From assembly GCA_033557835.1 (NCBI GenBank), contig JAWQRO010000277.1, positions 1 to 44,893 on the forward strand: a stretch of 44,893 bases of DNA, given 5' to 3'. Source of the stretch: Helochares maculicollis (Eukaryota; Arthropoda; Insecta; Coleoptera; Hydrophilidae). Below the pieces are notes generated by a model that had not been told where the DNA came from, did not search any database, and saw nothing but the letters and a program-made list of their open reading frames with translations. Below, piece after piece: positions 1-12,600 of the stretch (position 1 is the stretch's first letter; every line of letters begins with the position of its first letter). A program made the translations under genes and the position numbers.

Positions 1-46
<46 letters not shown>
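1..46. repeat. (AT)n microsatellite
   Basis: Twenty-three uninterrupted AT units sit at the left edge; the array may continue outside the window. Confidence 0.98.
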
Positions 47-50
<4 letters not shown>

Positions 51-607
51 TTAAAGATTAACTTAAAAATAAAATAGATATTTCATAAAAGTATAAATTT
101 AAAGTTTACCAACAATAAAGAAAATTTATGCATCAATACTGAACATATACTTATGTTAAAGCATACTGTTATATAAATAAAAGATAATAAATGACGTGAA
201 CAGCAGTTCTGCTCAAAATTAAAAAATAAACTGAAACTCCTACAATGCTATAGAATTACCTACAACATTTCTATTTAGTATTCCTAACTTTCTAAATTGC
301 TAATGTATGCTTCTAAAGAGATTTGTTTTGGCTGAGGTTTCTTTCGAGGGATGAAGGATTGAATGTAGGCTTGTACAGAGTTTGTCAAGAAGCGATGTGA
401 TATATATAGAAAATAAGGTAATGCTAAATTATATCGTACAAAATAATAAAACATATTTTTTCTTTGCGAATAAACAGGATTAAAAAATTCGTTGGCGTAA
501 TCAATCAATAAAATTTTGAAGAGCATCAAAAAAATATGTGTTTTGAGGCTGTGTGCAACAAATATATTTGTGCATAAAGCTTTGATTTATTATTTTCACT
601 AATATAC
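1..607 (-). other. slo: slo intron after exon 14 (runs off the left edge)
   Basis: AT-rich intron. An 81-codon minus-strand frame (284-529) has no recognised similarity, no fitting acceptor and AT-rich codons; I treat it as chance. The stretch AGGCTGTGTGCA at 546-557 matches the selector-like motif discussed under findings. No exon seen. Confidence 0.7.
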
Positions 608-670
608 CTTTGACGTGAACTTTCTTGGGCAACTCTGGTGGTGTAAAAGTAGGAGGAGGGTGGTGATCAT
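608..670 (-). CDS. slo: slo exon 14: proline-rich RCK1-RCK2 linker
   Basis: The 63-bp exon follows a GGTTACAG acceptor and ends one base into the next codon at GTATATT. It encodes DHHPPPTFTPPELPKKVHVK, a proline-rich stretch that follows the variable G site in insect slowpoke. The first codon is made with the last base of exon 13, Ga or Gb, giving Tyr, Asp or Asn. No following exon is seen in the remaining 607 bases, so RCK2 begins outside the window. Confidence 0.93.
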
Positions 671-3600
671 CTGTAACCACAATTTAAATCTAGCACACTT
701 AACTATGACATAAGTAATACACAAGAACTTTTTCTCTAATTACTCATACTATACTAAAATGAAGGCAATCCAGTTGTAGGAATTTATAAAAAACATTTTT
801 GAAAACCGAACAAAAAGAAATATTCGATCTGCAAAGGTAACTAATTCTAATTTTGTACAAAATTATATCATTGCGGTCAACTGAAATATTTTATATAAAT
901 TTATATTAATGAAATCTAACTTAAACACTTCAAAAGTAATAGACACAATATAGTTAGCTAACCTCTATTAAATTTCAAATATCGACTGACAATGAAAAAA
1001 TATTTCAAACCGCCTAGAAATCAAATCTGTTAGAAATTAAAATTAAAGGATGGAAGAGATGCCACAGACAAAATTGAAATTGAAACGAATTTTTAAATAG
1101 AATTATGAAAAAAAAGTTGTTTGTATTTTAAATTGCCTTCACTAATGTATCCCTACATCAACAGTAAATAGGACCAATCTATTTAAATTTTATATATAAA
1201 AGGGATACACTATTAATTTCTAATGTGTAAAGGTTCTATGCAAATCCCAAACATGTATCTTAGCCTAAGTTATGTACAGATTAACTATGAGTAAGGCACA
1301 TAAATGCGTGCAAGAAAACTGTAAAAAATGCAGACATTCGTTCTTGAAACCATGCTGGATGCAAATAGACATGCGCCATGCATTTTGAAAATATAGTCAG
1401 TCTCTAAAAGAGCAGTGAAAGTGGAAAGAAATTGGTGTGGACCTAAGAGAGTTTCATAATAACTTTTTTATATAAAACATAATGGGTTTGATGTGATCCT
1501 GTGGCCCTTCGTAGTGCTCTGTTATTTCGAAAAGTCTTAATAACTTACTTGGAAATGTGTTTGTGAACTCCTCACCTGCAGAGACCAAGTAAAATGAGCA
1601 GTGATAAAATATGTCAATGAGTGTCTAGATGTATAGGAGAAAACTCAAGATGAAAAATGGTGGAAATAATTCGACAAGGGAAATAGGAGAGCCAATGAAA
1701 TCGTGATGAATTCAGGCGCTGTTGAAAATTTTTCAGCTAGGCACAACTGTTAAGAAAAGTCATGTCAATCAAATTTTTAATGTAACGGTTTTTTATTTCC
1801 ACCAAATTTTAATTTTTTGTACTTCACCGTTGAAACCTACTATAAAAGGATTCAGTATGTATAATTTTTTAAAGGTATGACACGACATCAAGTCCATTCT
1901 AGTACATTTTCACTAATAAACACAGCACTAGACTTGACTTTACATCAATACTAATACATCAAAAACAAAATTGACTCAAGCTATTCGACAGAACTTTAAA
2001 TTAAAAACAAATTTAAAATGAATGTGTTTGAAAATTGTACAATAGAATCGAAATTAAGAATAAAAATAATAAATTCTATTTTGTGCATTGATTCTAACTT
2101 GTAATGATTTGTGCTTCGTTTTGTGATTTGTGATAAGTGACATGTTTTGAAATCATGGAGTTTCTACAAGTACTAACTCAACCTACCAAATCTTAAGTCA
2201 GTACTTGAAAATCCAGCTGAAGTAATAGAAAAGGAAAACGATTGTTTGATTAATTAGGTCGTAATGCACAAAATATTTGTTTTTAACAAAAGAAATAGGC
2301 TTCTAAAATATTTAAAAGGAAAGAAATTATAATTTAGAAATAAAGAAAGATAAATGGAAATAAAGAGAATTTAGATTCTTTGTACGAAGACGATCAGTAC
2401 ACAGATTTTATACAGAAAATGCATTAGCATTTGTTAAATTCGTGTTTAAAAACTAATAATTTTTTAGTTAACTAAGCACATTTTTTCATACAAAAATGCA
2501 ATACACTGAAGACCATCCGATTATAAAATTCAAAAGAAAGTGGAAAAACACAGTCTGGACATGAAACCATTTAACCTGATTTTTAAAATCCATACTAATG
2601 ATGTGTATCGGTTATTAAATGTCAAAATATTTTGTTCAGGTACATAATGTAGTTACATTGATGTTATAATTAATCGAATTTTTGATTTATTTGGTTTCAT
2701 ACCCGTCATGTAAATCAAAAACATACAAAAAAGAATAATGAAAAAATTATAATAACAGTAACAAAATAAAAACGGAAAACACCTAGAAGTGAGTAGATTA
2801 AGAAGTCTGTATAGTGAAAGTTAAATTTTGCTGTGTTAAAAGTTGTAACGTTACAATGTGGCTGTGTGAAAAATGTACAATATACGTACTTGCTCTACCG
2901 ACCATCTGAATGGCACGAACACCTTTCCTGAACGTCGCCACTGATAGGGCACCAGACAAAAATAGTTGTTAGTCGTAGCCAAGTACAGCAGCCCTACAAT
3001 ACCCTAGCCTTTGGGCTCATAATAACAAAAACAACGTATTTTTGAATGCTTTTATTTCTACGCTTTTCAAAAATATGTTCTTTCAAATAAGGATTATAGT
3101 ACACCTAGCTGCCTAATAAATCAACCCTGGGCGATACTGGATAGAGGATAAATTTTTTTGGGTTTACAAAGGTAGTGCGCAGATAATCTGGTGATTAAAT
3201 TTTAGGAATTTTTTTTTTGAAAACAAAGCAAGCTAGTAGTAGTATGAACCATCACCTTTTTCCCTTGGAGATAAACACTATTTTCCTGGCGATTAAATTT
3301 AAAATCAAGCAGACTTAGCAGCTCTTAGCACAACTGCTTAGGTTTTTGAATCTGAAATACTGATCGGAATTTCAAAATTTTGGGACTGCCATACTTTACC
3401 ATCATTTTTGTTCAATCACGAAAAGAATTAGCCAATGGCTTGGATATTAGCATGAATATATTTTGTTTTTAACTTGCGATTTCATTTTTAATCCAACAGG
3501 AATGCGAAACCCCAAGAATAACAATAAAACTCTCTTTCATAAAATTATATTGGATAAACGTTTAAAAACCTTGGCGCTACCTATGTTTATGTAGGTGTCC

Positions 3601-6600
3601 GTGCTAGTCAACTTATTTCACAAAATTTTCATGATTCTTTAAAATTTGTGTCGATATTGCTATAAGCACAGCTAAGCTTTTAAACTATTTTAAATATTTA
3701 ATTAATAAAATATGAAAATGCTCTTTGTTCACATTGTTTTTTATTAGGGTTTATTTGTATTGTTTTAGCTATATCAATAGGATTCGAAAAATAACGATAT
3801 TTACTTATTTCTATCAAATTATTCATTTAACAAATGAACAGTTAAAATAAGTTGAGTAAAAAAATCCGTACAGAATTATGGTTGTTACAAATTTTAGAAC
3901 CGAAAAGCCATAAATTTAATATAATTATACATTTCAAATTGATTTTCAATGAATATTGGTAATACTTTGTTGTATGTACTGTAACGTTACATATTTATTA
4001 CATTTTCACTAGTAAGTTACAACTTATATGCTAAGTTTAGTCACAAAAATGCAGTTACCACAATATTCTCTTGAAATGATAACTTTAAGCTTTACTGAAG
4101 TAACAGCATGCATTTCCATTTCTATTTGATAATGTTCTTTTAAAAAACATCTAGCACATTTATAGCAATTGAACATACAGAAAGAGAGTTTTTAGTAAAA
4201 TTGTGTAGTTAGTAAAAGTGTGCGTGCTCTGTTTGTGATTTTTGTTAGTGGTTGTGGTGGTGATATTATTAATAGTATAGCGGGTTTACAGGTATGTAAT
4301 TTTGTACATATATTCATGCTAAATATTATAAAAACATCAAAAACTTGTTTCGGTTAACCAAGTGATTTCAGAATCAAACAACTTAAAATACCAGCCATGT
4401 GAGCTTTTTAAAAACACTGTATTAAAAATTGCATAGCAAATTACACATAAGCAGCTTCAGCAGCGTATGGTGCTGGAACCTATAACATTATGATTTTAGC
4501 GTTTGTCAAAAATTACTAAGCGATTTACAGTTCCGATACATTCTTGGAAGAAATTGTAATCGTAAGTGAAAAAATCCATATAATGCCTGAAAGTTTTTGA
4601 GACAAGTTGTTAATTTTACTTCGCAAAAAGCCACAGAAAATTAATTTTCAAAAATGTGGTATTTACCAAAATATAAAAATACTCAAGTTACAAAAATGTT
4701 TAGGTATAGGTATCAAAATACGAAATGTTTTAAACGAAATTATCAACATTTCATAAGTTAAGCTTATATAATTAAAAATTTAATACTTACTTGTTTTTTA
4801 CGGATATATATTTTTAACTTCACTACCCCTTCAATTAATAACTAAAGGTGTATTATTTACTTTTTAAGAAACAAAATAAGTATTTACAGAAAAATCTAAA
4901 ATTCTATTCTACTAATTATTTAGAAAAGTGAAGTGGTGGCTTAAACGGTCTACTCAGAGTGAGATTTAAAGATTTCAAGCATTAAATAGAGCAAAATCTA
5001 TGGCAGCATTTCAACTGTGTCCTAAAAGATCCATAGTATCATCTTATCTAGAGTAACTACAGCTCTAAAAGTAATGAAGAATGTATGGGAACATGTATAG
5101 TCAACAAATTTATAAAAGCAGCTGAGCCTGAAAGGAAAGAGAAGGGTTGCGTACCCTCCAAACATCTGTAAGTAGAATTAAGCCCCTGTTTCACCATGCC
5201 TGTCTGCATCATGATCATTCCAACATCTGTAAAAAGCCAAAAAAACAAACCAAACTTTCACTAGTTAAAGTGATTATACACAAAAACTCTGTCACGTTAG
5301 ACAATTTCTGGTTTTGTACAATTCAATTAGTCAACAATGCAACCTTCATCAGCAAAAAATTGAAGAATAAAAATTGTATTTAAAAGTTTACTGTTATAAG
5401 TTATTAGGCTAAAATGTTGTTTTAGAAAAGAAAAACATTTTTCTTAGAATAAAATCTTATTGTGTTTAATTTAATGTACTAAAATTTTGCCATTCTGCAC
5501 TTCAATTTGTCTAGAGTGTTGTCACTGGAAGGTTGTAACTCTCTAAATTGTTGTCAATGTAAATTACTACTATAGGATTATATCTCTTCACACTAAGTTG
5601 GTTTTCATAAAAAAATTGATATAATTCATGTTATAAATTGATCCATTGACAACAAGTTTTTGTTTGTTTGTGTGCATATTGTTTGAGCAGAAAGAGATTG
5701 TCGGCAAAATTGGTCAATTGTATTTGTGTTGTTCTCCATTTTAAATTTTAAATTTTAAAATAAACATAGCTGTTCGTTGTTGTGGTATACACAAATGAGT
5801 TTAATACTCCTCTCACTCTACTCTAAATTAATGTCAATAAAAGGCCCTACAGTTACGTTGTTCAGTGAAATTTTTAAGAGGAAAGATAAAAGTTTATATA
5901 AAAGGCTCACCTCATTCTACCTAAAGACTATGCAAAAAATTGGTCGTCAAAGAGAAGAAATTAATTTGCTACTAAATTAAACAAATAAATGAAACTTTGT
6001 CACAAATTTCAACAAACAAAAGCCAATAGGTTGACATTGTACACACCAGAGGAGAAAAATAAGCTTATGGACTTGTGGAATAAATGGAAGCCCAGGGTGT
6101 CGTCACATTATAAATTTCCTCGTAGTAAATTGTTTATAACTTACATTATTTATAAATATATGCAAAGAATACCCAATAAATTACAGATAGGTAACGATAC
6201 TTACAAATTTTTGAAACATTTTTTATAAAAATAATGGTATAATGGCCTAACCATGCATAAATGTGCAGAGGATATATAAAATGTGTGTCAAAAGACATTC
6301 CGTTCAAACAGGCAAATTTGAGCAACCAAATTGAATTTAATGGAAAAATTATTAAATATCTACAATGTTTGGTCAGTAAAATATTTCCATTTTTCCTACA
6401 CATACCAATAGCAAAACTATGATTGAGTGACAAACAGTATATTGGAATTATGTGTATGGTATATGCAGAGCATAAAGAACAAGTCACTTGAGCAAAACAA
6501 AACTAGAGAAATAGAAAAATGAGCGAGCTGATCCGTCAGGCAGGATCTAGACAGATCTATAGTCAATTAGAGATCAATTTACCTAGATCATGGGACCAGT

Positions 6601-9600
6601 TACGTTGTTGTACTGCCACTAAAATAAGCCACCATAAAAATTTTAAACAGGGTAGTGAACTGTGTTAATAACATTTTATCATATACACAAGTAAAAAAAT
6701 TAAACAAAATGTCTTTATGAAAAGATTGTAATGATCGATTGACCCCCATGGTGATTAATTTTTTTAGTTAAAGTCAGCTTGAATCGAGAGGGGCAGGGAA
6801 AGACAAAATCATATATTTATTTACATCATGAGTATGAAAACGAACAACACAGTAGTAAGCGAAATGGGAATGAATTTCTTTTGAATGGGCCTTATATAAC
6901 GTGTGTATAATGAATTGTTTTAGAAAATTTCGAGAGGGCTAGTAGTTGCATGGGCAAATGTATTTATATTGGGAAAGTATTTATTAAAAAGAGAACTCAC
7001 AGTTTTTGCATTTGCACTTTTTGATGAGTGTTTCATCTTTTATATCGTCGTGACACGCTTTGCAGTAAAACCATGCTCTGTAATAAAATAAATTTCTTTG
7101 TTATCAACATGAATTTATGTTTGGATTAATAAACAAAAACAAACAAGAATCACTATTGGGTATAAAAAATGCATATTCAGCTACAGTTGATCTAGTTAAT
7201 TTGAAATAAAAATAAATTAATTAAAATAGTTTCTTAGTTAGTTCTAAATATTAGATAGCAGCTTACCGTTTCACTTCATCAGCTGATTGAGCGATAAAGA
7301 ATCCCTGAGTATTTGCTACAATTTTGGCGCCACGTGGATTGATGGAAATTTTTGTATCTGATCCCTCTGACCCTTTTACTTCGATCGCCAAGAGCAGTAG
7401 TTTTAATTTCGTAAAACACAACCTAAAGAGGTAATTCATACACAGATCAGAATAATTCGCCATTTAATCGCATTAAATACTTGTGAAACTAATTTTTATA
7501 CCAAACGTATGAAAACACATTTAGAAAAATTAGTACACAGTTATTTATATTGATTTTCACACGTTACTAGTACGTGTTTAGTCATGCAATTATTGTACAG
7601 TTAACTCTGCTGTAAACATAGTGTGAATATGTTGTGTATGCATTATTTCAAATGCATTTGAAACAATAAATGTTTTAAAAGTACTATTAAAAATAACTGT
7701 TAGTATAGTATGCAGAATGAGAAATAAGAGCTACAAATGAAAATATTGTAAATATAAATCATTGTTACGACAAACAGAATTAATTGCACAATATTTTATT
7801 AAGTAAAAACATAAATGAAATTAATTACTATAAATTGTGTCAACTAGAAAGCAATTGAACAAAAGCATGCCCTAAAGCAAAAAGCGAAAGCAATTTTTTT
7901 AATCATAAAAAAATTAACGCAAGTAGAGCTCGGGGTTAGAGAAGACATTAGAGAAATTACTTTGCATGGACGACTGATTATAAATGCTTCTTATTGCTTC
8001 GACTCTGCAAAACGAACATTTCAAGCTGCATTTATAATTTTGTTTCGAGTTTATGTTTTGCTCCATCCCCCATTGAAAATGTACAAGGGTGACAAAATCA
8101 GCCTTTATTTTGTAATAACTAATTATTATCTACTCTTTATAAAAATAACACCGATTTGAGAAAAGAACGGTATTAAAATCATATTAATACTAAAAATGCT
8201 TTTAACGATAATATTAATGCTTTTAAAATTTAAATTAATGAATTAAAAAACGATAATAATGCATTTACAAAAATTATCTATGCTTTTACAAATAATATTG
8301 ACCTTGTAAAACATTAATGATTTTACAAATAATGGTTTTATAAAAATAATCGCAAATTCGTACACGCAAACACAAAAACAAAATCTACCAAATCAAACTT
8401 TCAATCAATTGAGTTACAAACACCAAACTAGATGTATAGTTTTTGTCAATAAATCAAACATGAATTAAAGCGATGAATTTTTAGTTGTGTATTAAAGTGA
8501 GTATGTTAACTAAGGGTACCAAAAATACGGTGAATTCACAAAAAGTGTGTATCTATTGATGCGATAAAAATTGATGCTAAAAATCACGACTATTTTTTCT
8601 TCTCGTAACTACTGTAAGTATTTTAGTTTAATATATTTTTTTGTTGTATATTTTTTATTAACTTCAATATTTAGCTAATCAAACATCAATTTGTCGTAAT
8701 GTAGTTAAAAAGTAGCATTATTTGTGAGAGTTAAAATTTAAAGTAAGGTGGTTTTTCCTAATCTAAACTATTGTGTCCACCTTTCTTTAATGTCTAAAAC
8801 TATATAAAAAATGGAAATTATTATGAATATTGTGTAAGAGTAGGTTTGGTTTTAGTGTTAAAATATGTGTTGCGTGTTTTGAGAGCTTACTCGCTGGCCT
8901 GGGGGAATGACATGCCCGTGAACGAGGGGGACAGAGTCTCAGTGTACATCTCACATCCCGTGCCTTGCAGGTAATCGTTCTGCCAAACTTGCGTATCAGG
9001 TGACTGAAAACAATATACTCCCACTGAACTTCTAGGATTTAATCATCAGTTAATTAACTGAAAAGTTGTTGTTCGAAAGGCAACAGAATGATGATTTTAA
9101 CAAAACCAAACTTTCATTTAATTGATTTTAATATTTCAGAACCAACTAACGCTATCCCAAGGTTGCATGTGAAAATTTCATTTTAACAGGTATTGCTGAT
9201 GACATTTTTAAGTTTATGCCTAAGGTCTTTGATGACCAACTAAATATTTAGTCATTGTCGATATGTATAGTGGCGAGCATGAATTTTTCAAAGAATACGA
9301 GACAAATATTTAGAGAATATTCACAAATATGAGAACCTTGTGATTTTAGGCAATGAGAACCTACAGAACTGCAAAGATGTCTAATTCTGCTAAAGTTAGT
9401 CATTAACTCTCTTAATTTGTTACAATTGTAATAGTTCCTAATAATTAAAAATATGACAATAATAAGTGGTCAAAATCTTGAGTCTCTTGAATAAAATAAA
9501 AACCTTAAGAAACCAAAAACTCTAGAGTATCGTGGACAGTTTGAATTCTTTAAAACTAAAAATTCCTAGCGGGGAAAGTCTTAATATTTCAAAATAATAT

Positions 9601-12600
9601 GAGCTTAATTACGAAACTATAAAAATTATTGCAAAGCTAGAAAGTCCGAAAGGTATATAAAATAGTTTGAATATGTTTAAAATCTAGATAATTTTGATAA
9701 CTAAGAATCGTACAGAAGAAAGAAAACGCTAAGAATCAATAAAAAATTGCATTCAGTTGCAGATACTTTCAAAAACATATTATTTTTTAGCGTTAGTTTG
9801 AATTGAAATAACAGCTAAAATAATTCTCCATAAAATTAGTCGTATACGTGATGTAGCATCATTATCTGTTCCCGTTAAAACCTACTAAATCCACAGCACT
9901 TATCGATTTTTATTAAGTAATGAAAAAATGTAATGTTTTGTCCAAATGGAATAAATTCAAGTGCAGGCTAGTATAAGATCTAATAGATATAAAATGTAAA
10001 TACACCAATAGCATAATACAGAAACAAGCGAGCAGAAAGTAACCAGTTGCACTGTAGCTATATGGTACCATTTTTCTGTGGATACAATAGAATTACATTT
10101 TTTAAATCAAAATCGTCCTGTTTCAAATCTATAAACGACTAGTAAAAGAGGTCTGAACGATATGAAAGTGGATGACAGATCAAATTAAATAATGATAAAT
10201 GAGCATACAACTATGTCGTTTACTCTCGCTCTCTTGGTAAATAATGTTATGTATTTCACTAATAGCTTGGTTATTTTTAAAGGAGTCGCAGGTAATGACG
10301 AGTGTGGGTCGCCTTACGACGAAAAAAATCTAAAACCGTGCGTAATTTTACAATGTTGAACTAGAGCAAAACAAAATATTTGCTCTCGATTTTAAAGTTA
10401 ATTTTCTACGCTTTAAAATTGTGCTCTGAATTTTAAATCAGTTTATTTTAATTTAAACCTTGAACTAGAAAATTTCGATTCAAAATTGATTCAGATTTAT
10501 AAGGAGCTTACAACAAATGTCGGTCCTAAAGTTAATTTAAATTACTATAAAATTCATTCGTAAAAATTTATCAAGAACGCCAAACTCGATTTTCAATCAT
10601 TTTGTTCAGAAAAGTAACTTAATTCTTTTAAGATATCTATTAGTTAATATTGATTCCTGTTTTGCTTTGTAAGTAAATTTATATTAAAATTTCCACGAGC
10701 GTTTGAGGAGCATTTCTTTGCGAAATGAGTTTCTGTAAACCTCATAATGCACCAAATTCAATAACGTGGAAAGTACGCCGTAAATTTGATTTGAAAGGCA
10801 TGTGAAGGACTCAACTTAAAATTTATTTGATTCAAACTTTCTTGGGTAAAGCGATCGTTTGTTTTTACGATAAGTCTTTTCCCTCATACCCTGCCTTTGC
10901 AAAAAATACCAAGATATAAGGAAACTGTCCAATGGAATCTATTCCCCCATTATTTACCAAGTTTTCTCACTTTATAGGCTTTTATAAAATTTCGTAGACT
11001 AAAGAAAGATATTTAACATATAGAAGGCACGTTTTAAAAACTTGTACTTTGTGTTTTATTATTATTCTTTCTTTTACTGGCATGTCACAATTTCGATAAA
11101 TAGCATTAAATAGAAACCTTAGAAAAGGAACAAGGGATTGCCCTACTAAGACTATTAACTGTAATAAGTAATAAGAATGGAAACTTGATATGATAATATT
11201 TAAATAATAAAAAAATTAACTCGAGGATGAAGTATACACGGTTTAACAGATTTACATCCAACGTCATTGTAGTCTAGTACCATAAATACAAAGATATTTG
11301 TGACAGAGGGCAATGCATGTACATTAGGAGTGCGTTGACAAATTTCCAGATACCCTCAAGCCGACTTACTCTGTGGCCTGAGCAAAAGGCATGCCTATAA
11401 AGGAAGGACTCAAAGTTTCAGTGTACATCTCCATCCCTGTTCCCCGCAAGTAATCATTGGTCCACACCTGCATGTCTGGAGACTGCAATCATTTAAGTTT
11501 TGTCATCAAATTTCAGTCATAAAACACCAACATTTACAACCCTTAAGACCTATACATGACCATGTTCGACATAAACGAACAAAAATCTAGAAAGAAGATA
11601 TGCTTTAGACTATAAGTTATGATGGAAAAACTTACAGTTTTAAAGGATCTCATAGCAAAAAGATTTGCCATCATCGTGGAAAAACCTGGTGCTAAACAGG
11701 ACTGAGCTATAAACCCCAGTTTCAGTTCCGCCAAGCAGATCACGTCGTCTCCTTGCTTCCAATCCCACGAAGGAATGTTTAGTAGATAAGCCTGGAAAAA
11801 CGAAAGTATCATATGTTGTGAATGTGTTCGGCGGGAGCATATCCAAACATATGTAACATTCTTGTTTGTTTGGGTACAACTAAATGACCGTATAGTGTGG
11901 CAACGGAAAAAAAGTAAATATTTTCGTTTACGTAAACATACATGTAAATGACTCGTTCATATGTAGTTTAAAAATGAAATATATTTGCTTTCATCAGTTG
12001 TCAGCGTATCGGATTACATAACTTGTATTAGCTTGATTATTGCTTGATTTTCCGGCAAAATAATACTTGATATTGACAAATATTTGATAATTTCCTGTAA
12101 TATATTAAAACTGTTGTCGATAAATTTTGTAAATCCAATGTTGGAGTTGATTGAAATTTTCACCCAGCAAATTACAACTAAAATTTACCTTATTATGGTA
12201 CTGCATTAATTGAATAATAACCCTAATGTCATCACTGTAGTTCTTAATGGAAATCACTCTCATAATGTTTGCGGCATCCTCGGCGTCCGGATCTTGGCAG
12301 TACTTATTTGCTAATACTAGGCACGCATCGGCTTCGTGAACCTAAAGGAATACAAGATGAGCGTTAGTAGAAAAATCAACAGAGGGTTGTAAGCGGAAAA
12401 GATGAGCTAATCAAATGAAAATGCTATCCTATACTCTTACTACTGTTTCATGAGCAATTGAATTAAAAGAAAAACAAGGTAAATTGAAATTTTATATTGC
12501 ACAAGGGAAATTTGTAGTAGTATTTGAAAAATTTATAAAAATTCCTATAACTACAGTCTAACAAGGAGCTTGCAACATGCACAAAATCTTTACAGACTCT

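Noticed and set aside
284..529. Minus-strand frame of 81 codons downstream of exon 14, a possible next exon
   Set aside because: No similarity to the slowpoke linker or RCK2, no acceptor in the needed phase, and AT-rich codons.
3262..3290. Candidate third mini-exon at site G in the correct entry phase
   Set aside because: The only nearby donor leaves a length that is not a multiple of three, and the sequence matches no known insert.
4440..4495. Exon-like minus-strand stretch reading VPAPYAAEAAYV then stop after a TATAG acceptor
   Set aside because: Wrong phase for the slowpoke transcript, ends in a stop at once, no donor, and no neighbouring coding sequence.
5057..5248. Minus-strand frame of 63 codons with splice-like ends
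   Set aside because: No slowpoke similarity, no fitting phase, low complexity.
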